The notes: generated from the sequence alone by a model not told the origin. A stretch of DNA of 28,671 nt from an uncultured Collinsella sp. (GCA_900754445.1 CAAECW010000025.1:1-28671), one strand, 5' to 3'. Positions 7,731-15,328 are shown, counted from the stretch's first letter. Numbers and translations are program-made.

Positions 7731-8060
7731 ATGACTGAGGTAATAGAAGCGTCTGACCTTACGTATGACGCCCGTGGGTTGATTCCTTGTGTGGTTCAGC
7801 AGTATGACACCGGCGAGGTGCTTATGGTTGCCTGGATGAACGAGGAGTCGGTGGGGCTGACGCTCAAGACCGGCACCACGTGGTTTTGGAGCCGCAGCCG
7901 CCAGGAGCTCTGGAACAAGGGCGCGACGAGCGGCAACATGCAGGCGGTCAAGGAGCTTTGGGCCGACTGCGATAGCGATACGCTGCTGGTCAAGGTCGAC
8001 TCGCCGGGCCCGGCCTGCCATACCGGCAACCGTACCTGCTTCTTTAAGAAACTCGCGTAG
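7731..8060 (+). CDS. hisI: Phosphoribosyl-AMP cyclohydrolase
   Basis: Opens the purine ring of phosphoribosyl-AMP. The 109-residue monofunctional form has TWFWSRSRQELWNKG (50-64), DCDSD (79-83) for Mg/Zn and the zinc cysteines C96 and C103 in PACHTGNRTCF. Two ATG codons are adjacent (7728 and 7731); I picked the second because GGGAG at 7721-7725 gives it the better spacing, but either is possible. The much longer frame from 7593 runs through the palindrome and is not expected to be translated. hisE follows after 45 bases. Confidence 0.95.
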   Translation: MTEVIEASDLTYDARGLIPCVVQQYDTGEVLMVAWMNEESVGLTLKTGTTWFWSRSRQELWNKGATSGNMQAVKELWADCDSDTLLVKVDSPGPACHTGNRTCFFKKLA

Positions 8061-8105
8061 GGCGGGCGCTCGATTAGACGCTCGGCCACCAGAAAGGATT
8101 GAACC

Positions 8106-8423
8106 ATGGGTGTGCGCACCGCAAACGTTCAGGATGGAAATATCGGTGAGACGCTGACAGGTCTGGCCGAGGTGATTCACGGTCGTCGTGATGCATCGCC
8201 GCAGGAGAGCTATACCGCGCGTCTGCTGACCGACGTCGAGGACGAGCTGCTCAAGAAGCTTGCCGAGGAGGCAAGCGAGGTGATCATGGCCTGCAAGGAT
8301 AGCGATCACGATCACATCCGCTACGAGGCTGGCGACCTGATCTACCACCTGCTCGTGACGCTCGAGCGCTACGGCATCACCCTCGACGAACTGGCCGGTG
8401 AACTCAACGCCCGCCGCCACTAG
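8106..8423 (+). CDS. hisE: Phosphoribosyl-ATP pyrophosphatase
   Basis: Hydrolyses phosphoribosyl-ATP to phosphoribosyl-AMP, the second step of the pathway. It is a 105-residue all-alpha MazG-like fold. Key residues are in KKLAEEASEVIMA (EExxE metal site) and RYEAGDLIYHLLV (ExxD). GAAAGGA lies 7 bases before the ATG. In many bacteria hisI and hisE are fused; here they are separate neighbouring genes. Its stop codon TAG is also the first three bases of a 27-bp-type repeat unit in inverted orientation, and a 69-bp palindrome follows, together forming the 3' end of the operon. Confidence 0.95.
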   Translation: MGVRTANVQDGNIGETLTGLAEVIHGRRDASPQESYTARLLTDVEDELLKKLAEEASEVIMACKDSDHDHIRYEAGDLIYHLLVTLERYGITLDELAGELNARRH

Positions 8424-8442
8424 TCGTTTGGGACAGTCTTTG
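8421..8442 (-). repeat. Single unit of the 27-bp-period repeat family at the hisE stop
   Basis: The reverse complement reads CAAAGACTGTCCCAAACGACTA. It matches the units at 26584-26630 (AAGACTGTCCCCAGCGACTA) in layout and in the CGACTA end. Only one unit is present, and it includes the hisE stop codon. Confidence 0.45.
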
Positions 8443-8462
8443 TTGGTGTAACGGGGTCATGG

Positions 8463-8531
8463 AAGTTGCGGTGAAATAGGGACTGTTTAAGCGCTTCATC
8501 AGGCAAAACAATCCCTATTCCACCGCAACTT
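8463..8531. repeat. 69-bp palindromic element, copy 1
   Basis: AAGTTGCGGTGAAATAGGGA at the left pairs with TCCCTATTCCACCGCAACTT at the right with one mismatch, and pairing continues inward (TGTTT/AAACA). It lies between the 3' ends of hisE and the convergent PHP gene. Copies 2 and 3 are at 15187-15253 and 16805-16871. There is no T-run, so an intrinsic-terminator role is not obvious. Confidence 0.8.
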
Positions 8532-8543
8532 ATGAAGGGATGG

Positions 8544-9455
8544 CTAGTCGAGGGGTGTGGGTTCCCATTCGCCGGTGGGGTGGGGGATGTCGAAGGTTCG
8601 ATAACCGCAGTCGTAGGCGTGGGCTTGTGCCTCGTGGATATTCCAGCAGATGTCGCAGGCGCGGTGCGCGTCCGAGCCAAAGGTGATGGGTACCTCGGCA
8701 TGGGCGAAGCAGCGCAACAGCCCCGTCGAGGGGTAATAGTCGTCGAGGCCCTTGCGCGGTGCGGCGGTCGAGACCTCAACGCGGCGACCTGTATCGTGGG
8801 CGCATTCGGCCATCTGCCCCCAGAACGGCGTCGGGTCAAAGTCGGGCGTAAAGCCTTCCTTCGAAAAGCGCATGACCAGGTCGGGATGGGCCATTACGTC
8901 AAAGTTGAGTGAGCTTTCGCAGGCGCGGCACCAGTCGTCGACGTAGCGCTCCCACACGCCGTGTACCCCCAGGTTTTCCCAAACATGCAGGTTGGTGTCA
9001 TCATCGATCCAGCCGCAGCGCGAATCGGGTGTATCGGGGCGAGCGACGTCTTCCGTTCCCGCCGCACCCGCGGCACCGGCCATGATATCGCCCGGATAGC
9101 CAATCCAGTGCACACTGCCCAAGCGCACTATGGCACTCGCGGACCAGCGCTCAACCAGAGGCTCGCAACCTTCGTACCAGTCGCATTCAAAGCCATAGAT
9201 AAGCTCGAGCTCCGGCGTGATCTGCGCGGCAAGCTTGCGGGCATCCTCAAAAGCCAGACGATGTGCCGGCAGGTCGCCCTCGACAACCTGCACCTCGCAG
9301 TTGGCATCCATGCTGGCGGGTAAGGTGAGGTGGTCGGTCGAGACCATGACGCGGCAACCGGCCGCAGCAGCGGCGCGAACGTTGTCCTCAAACGAGGCAT
9401 GTCCGTCCGAAAACGAGGTGTGGGTGTGGCAATCGACCAGCGGGCATGCGGGCAT
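8544..9455 (-). CDS. PHP-family phosphatase, probable histidinol-phosphate phosphatase
   Basis: A 303-residue PHP-domain metallohydrolase. Metal-site residues are H10 and H12 (DCHTHTSFSDGH), D41-H42 (VSTDHL), E90 (YGFECDW), H116 (GSVHWI), H190 (VMAHPDLV) and D262/H264 (FGSDAH), the full set expected for HisJ/HisK-type enzymes. HisB here is monofunctional and no other phosphatase lies in the operon, so this is the best candidate for histidinol phosphate to histidinol. The gene is convergent with the his operon, not part of it. I chose the ATG at 9455 over an upstream in-frame one because AAAGGAG lies 5 bases before it. A role on another phosphoester is possible. Confidence 0.8.
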   Translation of the reverse strand: MPACPLVDCHTHTSFSDGHASFEDNVRAAAAAGCRVMVSTDHLTLPASMDANCEVQVVEGDLPAHRLAFEDARKLAAQITPELELIYGFECDWYEGCEPLVERWSASAIVRLGSVHWIGYPGDIMAGAAGAAGTEDVARPDTPDSRCGWIDDDTNLHVWENLGVHGVWERYVDDWCRACESSLNFDVMAHPDLVMRFSKEGFTPDFDPTPFWGQMAECAHDTGRRVEVSTAAPRKGLDDYYPSTGLLRCFAHAEVPITFGSDAHRACDICWNIHEAQAHAYDCGYRTFDIPHPTGEWEPTPLD

Positions 9456-9771
9456 GGCGACTCCTTTGCATTTGGCGAATCCGCTCCATTGTAATGTTGC
9501 AGCTCTCAACACGCCGCGCGCGCCGGAGCTCGAAATCGATTGGAAAGGCTGCGCGGCCTCGCTTGCTCCAATACATGTACATCAGCCTCCAAAAGCTGCA
9601 AATAATGACATGTTTGGAGGCTGATGTACATGTTTGGCCGGGGCGGTGGAGTGTCGGTTTCTTGTCGACAAGGAAAATCGCGCTCATCACGCGCCGTCAC
9701 ACTCGCGCAGCCTGCGATGTGCTAGCGTTTGGGTGAACAAAACGAGCCCGCGCGGAAAGGATCCAGACCGT
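9456..9771. other. Divergent intergenic region between the PHP gene and the LarC-like gene
   Basis: 316 bases without a convincing gene. It must hold the promoters of both flanking genes, but I see no strong -35/-10 pair. Its only clear structure is the 21-bp perfect inverted repeat at 9573-9633. Confidence 0.5.
9573..9633. repeat. Perfect 21-bp inverted repeat with 19-base loop
   Basis: The arm at 9573-9593 (beginning ACATGTACATCAGCC) is the exact reverse complement of 9613-9633 (ending GGCTGATGTACATGT). With a one-base bulge the pairing extends by CCAA/TTGG. The loop is AT-rich. No T-run follows on either strand, which argues against a terminator. It could be a paired operator, a solo mobile-element relic or a structured RNA. 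Confidence 0.75.
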
Positions 9772-10257
9772 ATGCAATGCGATAGCACATCCCCGCTGTC
9801 TCGCGAGACTGATGCGCCCGAAACTATCGTCAAACTGGAGTGCGACATCGACGACGCGTCGCCCGAGGTGCTTGCCTACGCCGCCGACCGCCTGCGCGAG
9901 GCAGGTGCGCGCGAGGTGCACTGGCTGCCCCTCTACTGCAAAAAAGGCCGTCCCGGTTGGCAGCTGCAGGTGATCTGCTCGCATGAGGATATCGAGCGCC
10001 TGCAGACGATTATCTTTTTGGAAACCACGACCAACGGTATCCGGCGCCAGATTATGGAGCGCGTCTGCCTGCCGCGCCGCTTTGAACAAGTGGCGACGCC
10101 TTGGGGCGAGGTGGCCGTAAAGGTGGCAACCCTGCCCGATGGCAGCGAGCGTGCAGCGCCCGAGTACGAGGACTGCGCCCGCCTTGCTCGCGAGCATAAC
10201 GTGCCGCTCCAGCGCGTGATGCAGGCGGCGCAAGCCGCGGCTTTGCAATTTGAGTGA
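9772..10257 (+). CDS. Stand-alone LarC C-terminal domain protein (nickel-pincer cofactor type)
   Basis: A 161-residue protein matching the C-terminal half of LarC (Ni_insertion family), the nickel-inserting, CTP-dependent enzyme for the pincer cofactor of lactate racemase. Family-like stretches are ECDIDDASPEVLAYAADRL, YCKKGRPGWQLQVIC, FLETTTNGIRRQ and the APEYEDCARLA end. The N-terminal half of LarC is missing, and no larA, larB or larE is nearby. I chose the ATG at 9772 (AAAGGA 10 bases upstream) because the preceding in-frame sequence is unlike the family. It may be the second half of a split LarC or a repurposed domain. Cytoplasmic. Confidence 0.75.
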   Translation: MQCDSTSPLSRETDAPETIVKLECDIDDASPEVLAYAADRLREAGAREVHWLPLYCKKGRPGWQLQVICSHEDIERLQTIIFLETTTNGIRRQIMERVCLPRRFEQVATPWGEVAVKVATLPDGSERAAPEYEDCARLAREHNVPLQRVMQAAQAAALQFE

Positions 10258-10310
10258 CACCGTCGGCGACGCGCCACACCCACCCCATCAACCTCACCGA
10301 AAGGACCACC

Positions 10311-10859
10311 ATGAAATACCTCATCGCCTCCGACATCCACGGCTCGGCATACTGGGCCGAGCGCCTGGTCGCCGACATCGAATCCGAGCAGCCCGACCGC
10401 ATCGTGCTGCTGGGCGACCTGCTCTACCACGGTCCGCGCAACGACCTGCCGCGCGATTACGCCCCCAAGCGCGTTATCCCGCTGCTCAACGCCCTGGCCG
10501 ACCGCATCATCGCGGTGCGCGGCAACTGCGATGCCGAGGTCGACCAGATGGTCCTCGACTTTCCCGTCATGGCCGACTACGCCACGCTGTTTGACGAGAC
10601 CGGCCGCGAGCTGTTCCTGACGCACGGCCATGTCTTTGGCGCCGGCATGCACAACAGCGTCGACCACGCGCCCGCGCTGCCCGAGGGCTCCGCGCTCGTC
10701 TACGGTCATACGCACATCAAGGTCAACGAGGAAAGTGCCGCGCACCCGGGCCTGTGGCTCTTCAACCCCGGCAGTGTGAGCATTCCCAAGGACGGCACGC
10801 ACAGCTACGGCATCTACGAGGGCGGTGCGTTCCGCCACGTGATCCTGGAGGAGGAATAA
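10311..10859 (+). CDS. YfcE-like metallophosphodiesterase
   Basis: A 182-residue calcineurin-like phosphoesterase. The dinuclear metal site is visible as SDIHGS (7-12), LLGDLLYHGPRN, VRGNCDAEVD, LTHGHVFG and YGHTHIK. This order and length match the YfcE/MJ0936 group, which hydrolyses phosphodiesters in vitro and whose physiological substrate is usually unknown. The ATG at 10311 is preceded by GAAAGGA; an in-frame ATG at 10254 overlaps the end of the previous gene and lacks a good site. Two bases separate its stop from mazG, so the two are cotranscribed. Confidence 0.88.
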   Translation: MKYLIASDIHGSAYWAERLVADIESEQPDRIVLLGDLLYHGPRNDLPRDYAPKRVIPLLNALADRIIAVRGNCDAEVDQMVLDFPVMADYATLFDETGRELFLTHGHVFGAGMHNSVDHAPALPEGSALVYGHTHIKVNEESAAHPGLWLFNPGSVSIPKDGTHSYGIYEGGAFRHVILEEE

Positions 10860-10861
10860 CC

Positions 10862-11722
10862 ATGGCGCAGCATATGGCTCAGCAAAATGCCGAGGGCTCG
10901 CGCGATCTGTCCACGCTGATAGACGCGTCGGCCGAGCTGCAGCATCTGGTGCAGACCATCTGGCGTCTGCGTCAGCCCGATGGCTGCCCGTGGGACCGCG
11001 AACAGACACACCGCAGCATCGGCAAGAACATGATCGAGGAGGCCTACGAGGCACTCGACTGCATCGAGGCGGACGACGCGGTTCACCTACGCGAGGAGCT
11101 GGGCGACGTGCTCATGCAGGTCGTGCTGCATGCGCAGATCGCGGCGGATGCCGGCGAGTTTACGCTGGCCGACGTGGCGCGCGATATCGACGCCAAACTC
11201 ATTCGCCGTCATCCGCACGTGTTTGGCGATGTGGATGCCGACAGCTCCGACGAGGTACTCAAGATTTGGGACGAGGTTAAGCTTGCCGAGAGGGCTGCCA
11301 AGGACAAGGCCGTGGCGGCAGGCGAGGCTGCGCCCGAGGGCCTGCTCGACGGCGTGCCCACGCATCTGCCGGCGCTGATGCAGGCTCAGAAGGTGTCGCG
11401 CAAGGCGGCTGCCGTGGGCTTTGAGTGGGAGACGGTCCAGGATGTGTGGGACGAGGTTGCCGAGGAGCGTGCCGAGTTTGAGGCCGAGGCCCCTGGCTCG
11501 CCCGAGCGCGAAATGGAGTTTGGCGACCTGCTCTTTGCTTTGGTCAACGTCGCGCGCAAGGAGGGCATTGACGCCGAGAGCGCCCTTCGTGCCAGCACGG
11601 CAAAGTTCCGCCGTCGCTGGGCCGCGATGGAGCAGATGGCGGCCGATGCTCACGTGGATCTTGCCGAGCTTTCGACCCACGGCCTCAACGACCTGTGGGA
11701 TGCCGCAAAGGCGGAGGAGTAA
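10862..11722 (+). CDS. mazG: Nucleoside triphosphate pyrophosphohydrolase MazG
   Basis: House-cleaning enzyme that hydrolyses nucleoside triphosphates to monophosphates and pyrophosphate. It has 286 residues with two MazG-type helical domains. The N-terminal one carries LRQPDGCPWDREQTH (36-50), EEAYEALD (59-66) and EELGDVLMQVVLHA (78-91). The C-terminal one contains EMEFGDLLFALVNVAR. GGAGGAGG overlaps the end of the preceding gene and supports the ATG at 10862; ATG at 10874 is an alternative. A strong terminator follows directly. Confidence 0.95.
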   Translation: MAQHMAQQNAEGSRDLSTLIDASAELQHLVQTIWRLRQPDGCPWDREQTHRSIGKNMIEEAYEALDCIEADDAVHLREELGDVLMQVVLHAQIAADAGEFTLADVARDIDAKLIRRHPHVFGDVDADSSDEVLKIWDEVKLAERAAKDKAVAAGEAAPEGLLDGVPTHLPALMQAQKVSRKAAAVGFEWETVQDVWDEVAEERAEFEAEAPGSPEREMEFGDLLFALVNVARKEGIDAESALRASTAKFRRRWAAMEQMAADAHVDLAELSTHGLNDLWDAAKAEE

Positions 11723-11726
11723 GACT

Positions 11727-11772
11727 GCGGGAACGACAGGCTGACACGCCTCATCGTTCCCGCTAAATTTTT
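11727..11772 (+). terminator. Intrinsic terminator after mazG
   Basis: GCGGGAACGA (11727-11736) pairs with TCGTTCCCGC (11754-11763), with inner AGGC/GCCT pairing, followed by TAAATTTTT. It starts five bases after the mazG stop. Confidence 0.88.
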
Positions 11773-11842
11773 CGAAAAACAAGTGTATCCCTCGGCTAAC
11801 TTAGGGCATAATGCAAAAAGTGCGACATGGCTAACTTACGGA

Positions 11843-11863
11843 GGCGCACCGACGGTGCGCGGT
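11843..11863 (+). promoter_or_regulatory. Small hairpin in the enolase leader
   Basis: GCGCACC-gac-GGTGCGC forms a 7-bp stem about 50 bases before the enolase ATG. A CATAAT -10-like hexamer lies upstream near 11807-11812, without a good -35. Coordinates are approximate to a few bases; role unknown. Confidence 0.3.
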
Positions 11864-11911
11864 CAGCCGGTCGCTTGCATCCACTACGTTTCCAAGTGAG
11901 AGGGAGACAAC

Positions 11912-13201
11912 ATGAGCGATATTTTGGACGTCTACGGTCGCGAGGTGCTCGACAGCCGCGGCAATCCCACCGTCGAGGTCGAGGTTGTGCTCGAGGACGG
12001 CAGCTTTGGCCGCGCAATGGTGCCTTCGGGTGCTTCGACCGGCGCCTTTGAAGCCTGCGAGCTGCGCGATGGCGACAAGGGCCGCTACCTGGGCAAGGGC
12101 GTTTCGCAGGCCGTCGAGCACGTCAACAACGAGTGCGCTAACGCCGTCGTGGGCCTCGATGCCTTCGACCAGCGCGCCGTCGATGCCGCGCTGATTGCCG
12201 CGGACGGTACCCCTAACAAGACCAAGCTCGGTGCCAACGCCATCCTGGGCGTGTCGCTGGCCGTTGCCCGCGCCGCTGCCGAGTCGGCGGGCCTGTCGCT
12301 GTACCAGTACCTGGGCGGCGTCAACGCCCACCTGTTGCCCACGCCCATGATGAACATCCTCAACGGCGGCGTGCATGCCGACAATAACGTCGACTTCCAG
12401 GAGTTCATGATCATGCCGGTGGGCGCCCCGAGCTTTGCCGAGGGCCTGCGTTGGTGCGCCGAGGTCTACCACACCCTCAAGGGCGTGCTGCACGAGGCCG
12501 GCCTGGGCGGCGGCGTGGGCGACGAGGGCGGCTTTGCCCCCAACCTTAAGACCAATGCCGAGCCGTTCGAGTACATCACCAAGGCCGTCGAGAAGGCTGG
12601 CTTTAAGCCCGGCGTCGACTTCATGTACGCCATGGACCCGGCCTCGACCGAGTTCTACAACGCCGAGACCGGCATGTACGAGCTCAAGGGCGAGGGCGTG
12701 GAGTACACGAGCGCCCAGATGGTTGATTACTGGGAGAAGCTCGTCGACACCTATCCCATCATCTCCATCGAGGACGGCATGGCCGAGGAGGACTGGGACG
12801 GCTGGGTCGAGCTTACCCGCCGCATTGGCAATAAGGTGCAGCTCGTAGGCGACGACCTGTTCGTCACCAACACCGAGCGCCTCAAGAAGGGCATCGAGCT
12901 GGGTGCCGCCAACGCGATTCTGGTCAAGGTCAACCAGATCGGCACGCTCACCGAGTCGCTCGAGGCCATCGAAACCGCCAAGGAGGCCGGCTATGCTTGC
13001 ATCGTGAGCCACCGCTCCGGCGAGACCGAGGATTCCACAATCGCCGACCTGGTCGTGGGTGTCAACGCCGGCCAGATCAAGTCGGGCGCCCCGTGCCGCA
13101 GCGACCGTATCGCCAAGTACAACCAGCTCATCCGCATCGAGGACGAGCTCGAGGGCAGCGCGCGCTACGCCGGCAAGGCCGCGTTTTACAACATTCGCTA
13201 A
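11912..13201 (+). CDS. eno: Enolase
   Basis: Glycolytic and gluconeogenic interconversion of 2-phosphoglycerate and phosphoenolpyruvate. The 429-residue length is typical. N-terminal AREVLDSRGNPTVEVEV-like start, the mobile loop PSGASTGAFEA, DEGGFAPNL, the Mg ligands in SIEDGMAEEDWDGW and GDDLFVTN, catalytic Lys in LVKVNQIGTLTE, and SHRSGETED are all present. GAGAGGGAG precedes the ATG. It is flanked by terminators on both sides, so it is transcribed alone, as expected for a highly expressed gene. Confidence 0.98.
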   Translation: MSDILDVYGREVLDSRGNPTVEVEVVLEDGSFGRAMVPSGASTGAFEACELRDGDKGRYLGKGVSQAVEHVNNECANAVVGLDAFDQRAVDAALIAADGTPNKTKLGANAILGVSLAVARAAAESAGLSLYQYLGGVNAHLLPTPMMNILNGGVHADNNVDFQEFMIMPVGAPSFAEGLRWCAEVYHTLKGVLHEAGLGGGVGDEGGFAPNLKTNAEPFEYITKAVEKAGFKPGVDFMYAMDPASTEFYNAETGMYELKGEGVEYTSAQMVDYWEKLVDTYPIISIEDGMAEEDWDGWVELTRRIGNKVQLVGDDLFVTNTERLKKGIELGAANAILVKVNQIGTLTESLEAIETAKEAGYACIVSHRSGETEDSTIADLVVGVNAGQIKSGAPCRSDRIAKYNQLIRIEDELEGSARYAGKAAFYNIR

Positions 13202-13214
13202 ACAAGTGGTGCTC

Positions 13215-13223
13215 GGGGGGGGG
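13215..13223 (+). repeat. Nine-G homopolymer downstream of enolase
   Basis: A run of nine G, then C and four more G, lies 14 bases after the enolase stop. It is outside any gene, so length variation would not change a protein. Such runs are prone to slippage and sequencing error. Confidence 0.5.
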
Positions 13224-13266
13224 CGGGGTTGACTCGGCTCCGCTCCATTTCTGATGGCCGTCATTG

Positions 13267-13298
13267 GGCGCTGGGCCGTGTGGCTCAGCGCCTTTTTT
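13267..13298 (+). terminator. Intrinsic terminator after enolase
   Basis: GGCGCTGGGCC (13267-13277) pairs with GGCTCAGCGCC (13282-13292) over 11 bp with one G-U, loop GTGT, followed by six T at 13293-13298. Confidence 0.93.
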
Positions 13299-13389
13299 AT
13301 GTCGAGCAAAGGCTGTCGAAGGCGGTGCGCGCGCTCGTGCTATAACTAGAATACTTAGCGCAAACAAACCTCAACCGCACAAGGCGCAC

Positions 13390-14151
13390 ATGGATCAGAT
13401 TTACGACAACAGGTACTATTCCGCCGGTTCGCGTGAGCCGTCGCCTCGCCGTGCGCGCACGGTGCAGCTCGGTGGGTCCGCCTACGCCGGCGCCGACCGC
13501 TCCACGCAGCGCCCGACAAGTACCTCGCGCCCCAATGCTCATGTGAATACTTCGGCAGATGGACCGGTGCGCCCGGCACGTTCGACACATGCGTCGCGTC
13601 CCTCGGCCCAGACGCATGACAGGTCGAGCAGGCCTTCGAGCCGTCTTTCGGGCTCGGACTTTATGCGCTACGCCAACGACAATGCGGTGGTCAAGGCGAT
13701 CTATGACTTTACGCATGGCTCTCTGCGTCCGCTGTTTATCGGTATCGTGGTGGCGCTGGCGCTCGTGAGCCTGTATTTTCCCGTACGCGACCTGTACGTG
13801 GCAAAACGCTCGAGCGACATCTTGGCCAAGCAGGTCGAGATTCGCCAGCAATACAATGATGAGCTGCAAAAAAGCGTCGACAAGCTGCTCTCGGAGGAGG
13901 GCATTAAGGATGCGGCGTCCGAGGACCTGGGCCTGGTGATGCCCGGCGAGAAGAGGATTGAAGTGCAGGGCCTGGACGGCGATTCGGATGCCTCGTCGAG
14001 CCAGAAGTCGTCGAACGCCAAGAAGGCCAGCGAGGTGGCCAAGGAGATCGAAGAGGTCGGCAAGGACGCGCCGTGGTACATTCAGACGCTCGACATGCTG
14101 TTTGGATTTAACGGCGTCGAGGGCCAGACGGTCGTGTCCAACGGCAAATAG
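13390..14151 (+). CDS. FtsB/DivIC-like septum formation initiator protein
   Basis: A 253-residue bitopic membrane protein of the cell-division FtsB/DivIC family. Residues 1 to about 95 are a Ser/Arg/Pro-rich, probably disordered cytoplasmic tail. One membrane helix lies around LFIGIVVALALVSLYFPV (about 114-131), followed by a short coiled coil (about 138-165). The family signature ending in AASEDLGLVMPGE comes next, then a Ser/Lys-rich tail. Such proteins bridge FtsL and FtsQ at the division septum. The ATG at 13390 gives the compact N-terminus; an in-frame ATG at 13264 would place the start inside the enolase terminator and is rejected. A TATAACT-like -10 lies at 13341. The next gene follows 20 bases later. 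Confidence 0.8.
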   Translation: MDQIYDNRYYSAGSREPSPRRARTVQLGGSAYAGADRSTQRPTSTSRPNAHVNTSADGPVRPARSTHASRPSAQTHDRSSRPSSRLSGSDFMRYANDNAVVKAIYDFTHGSLRPLFIGIVVALALVSLYFPVRDLYVAKRSSDILAKQVEIRQQYNDELQKSVDKLLSEEGIKDAASEDLGLVMPGEKRIEVQGLDGDSDASSSQKSSNAKKASEVAKEIEEVGKDAPWYIQTLDMLFGFNGVEGQTVVSNGK

Positions 14152-14171
14152 CGCCCGGAGGGGAGCCCGCA

Positions 14172-15173
14172 ATGACAAATTGTAAACGCTATAAGGTAGC
14201 CGCGATCGACCTGGGAACGGTGTCGTCGCGACTGGTGTTGGCCCAGGTCGAGGGCGGGGCAATCGTGGAATCGTCCAAGCATACCGAGATTACCGATCTG
14301 GGTGAGGGCGTGGACGCGACGGGCCGCTTTTGCGAGGCGGCCGTTGAGCGCGTGCTCGCTGCGTGCCGCATGTTTGTGGACGAGGCTCGTGCCTTTGGGG
14401 CCGCGTGCATCTGCACCACCTGCACGAGCGCCGCGCGTGATGCGTCCAACGCAGCACTGCTGCTGGACGGCCTGCGCGATCTGGGGCTTGAGCCACAGGT
14501 GATTCCGGGCGAGGTCGAGGCACGCCTGACGTTTTTTGGCGTGGCGCACGACTTTGCCGGCGAGCGCATCATTGTTGCCGATTCGGGCGGCGGATCCACG
14601 GAGCTCGCGACGGGCGTCTATGCGCCGGAGCGTGGCATCTTTGCGCTAGAAGGGACGCGCTCGCTGGACATTGGCTGCCGCCGCGTGACGGAGCGGTTTT
14701 TCTCGACGCTGCCACCCGCACGCGGCGAGCTTGCTGCCGCTGCCGCGTGGGCAGGCGAGCAGTTCGCCGCCTATTTTGAAGGCCTGCCCAGCGACTTTGA
14801 GCGCGCCGAGCGTCTGGTCGCGGTGGGTGGCACGGTGACTACGCTGGTGGCTCTGGTCCACGAGCTGGAACCGTACGATTCGAGCTTTGTTCACCTACGC
14901 GAGCTGTCGCTGGAGCAGGTCTCGGCCGCTATCGAGCGCATGTCTGTGTTGGACGCGGAAGGTATCGCCGCGCTACCGGGTGTACAGCCCAAACGCGCGG
15001 GCGTGATCTTGGCTGGCGCCGTGGTGATCCGCGAACTCATGCGTGCCGGCGGCTACAAGACGCTCACCGTAAGCGAGAACAGCCTGCTCGCCGGTATGGC
15101 CGCCACCATCAACGAGACCCTCGACGGCACAACCCCCACCATCGGCTGGACCCCCAACCTCAGCGCCCTTTAA
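14172..15173 (+). CDS. Ppx/GppA family exopolyphosphatase / pppGpp phosphatase
   Basis: A 333-residue protein of the ASKHA-fold Ppx/GppA family, the short two-domain form without the HD-like extension of Escherichia coli Ppx. Motifs are AAIDLGTVSSRLVLA (phosphate-binding loop 1), ICTTCTSAARDASN, ADSGGGSTELATG (phosphate-binding loop 2) and VAVGGTVTTLVAL. It acts on polyphosphate ends or the pppGpp gamma-phosphate; which is preferred cannot be read from the sequence. GGAGGGGAG precedes the ATG. It sits behind enolase and the ftsB-like gene, a conserved actinobacterial arrangement, although the DUF501 gene often found between them is absent here. Confidence 0.88.
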   Translation: MTNCKRYKVAAIDLGTVSSRLVLAQVEGGAIVESSKHTEITDLGEGVDATGRFCEAAVERVLAACRMFVDEARAFGAACICTTCTSAARDASNAALLLDGLRDLGLEPQVIPGEVEARLTFFGVAHDFAGERIIVADSGGGSTELATGVYAPERGIFALEGTRSLDIGCRRVTERFFSTLPPARGELAAAAAWAGEQFAAYFEGLPSDFERAERLVAVGGTVTTLVALVHELEPYDSSFVHLRELSLEQVSAAIERMSVLDAEGIAALPGVQPKRAGVILAGAVVIRELMRAGGYKTLTVSENSLLAGMAATINETLDGTTPTIGWTPNLSAL

Positions 15174-15186
15174 CCATCCCCTCATA

Positions 15187-15253
15187 AGTTGCGGTGAAAT
15201 ACGGACTAAAATCGCCCTTTCGGGCACCAAACAGTCCCTATTCCACCGCAACT
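15187..15253. repeat. 67-bp palindromic element, copy 2
   Basis: Left arm AGTTGCGGTGAAATACGGACT and right arm AGTCCCTATTCCACCGCAACT pair with two mismatches. The centre adds a GCCC-tttc-GGGC hairpin. It lies between the convergent ppx-like and ATPase genes. Confidence 0.8.
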
Positions 15254-15259
15254 CAACAG

Positions 15260-15308
15260 CCGGCACCTGGGGACGTTCCTTTTCTGCCGGCACCTGGGGA
15301 CAGTCCTT
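15260..15308 (-). repeat. Two-unit repeat of the 27-bp-period family, copy a
   Basis: CCGGCACCTGGGGACGTTCCTT (from 15260) and CCGGCACCTGGGGACAGTCCTT (from 15287) are direct repeats 27 bp apart. On the minus strand they read AAGGA-(C/A)-type GTCCCCAGGTGCCGG units like those at 24399 and 26646. The pair directly adjoins palindrome copy 2. Confidence 0.75.
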
Positions 15309-15328
15309 GCGGGGCGTCCCCACAGCGC

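Noticed and set aside
8463..8531. Intrinsic terminator of the his operon
   Set aside because: The stem is strong but there is no T-run on either strand, and the same element occurs elsewhere, so I list it as a repeat.
11831..13309. 492-codon open frame opposite enolase
   Set aside because: Antisense to a clearly functional enolase gene, no family motifs, and no ribosome binding site that stands out.
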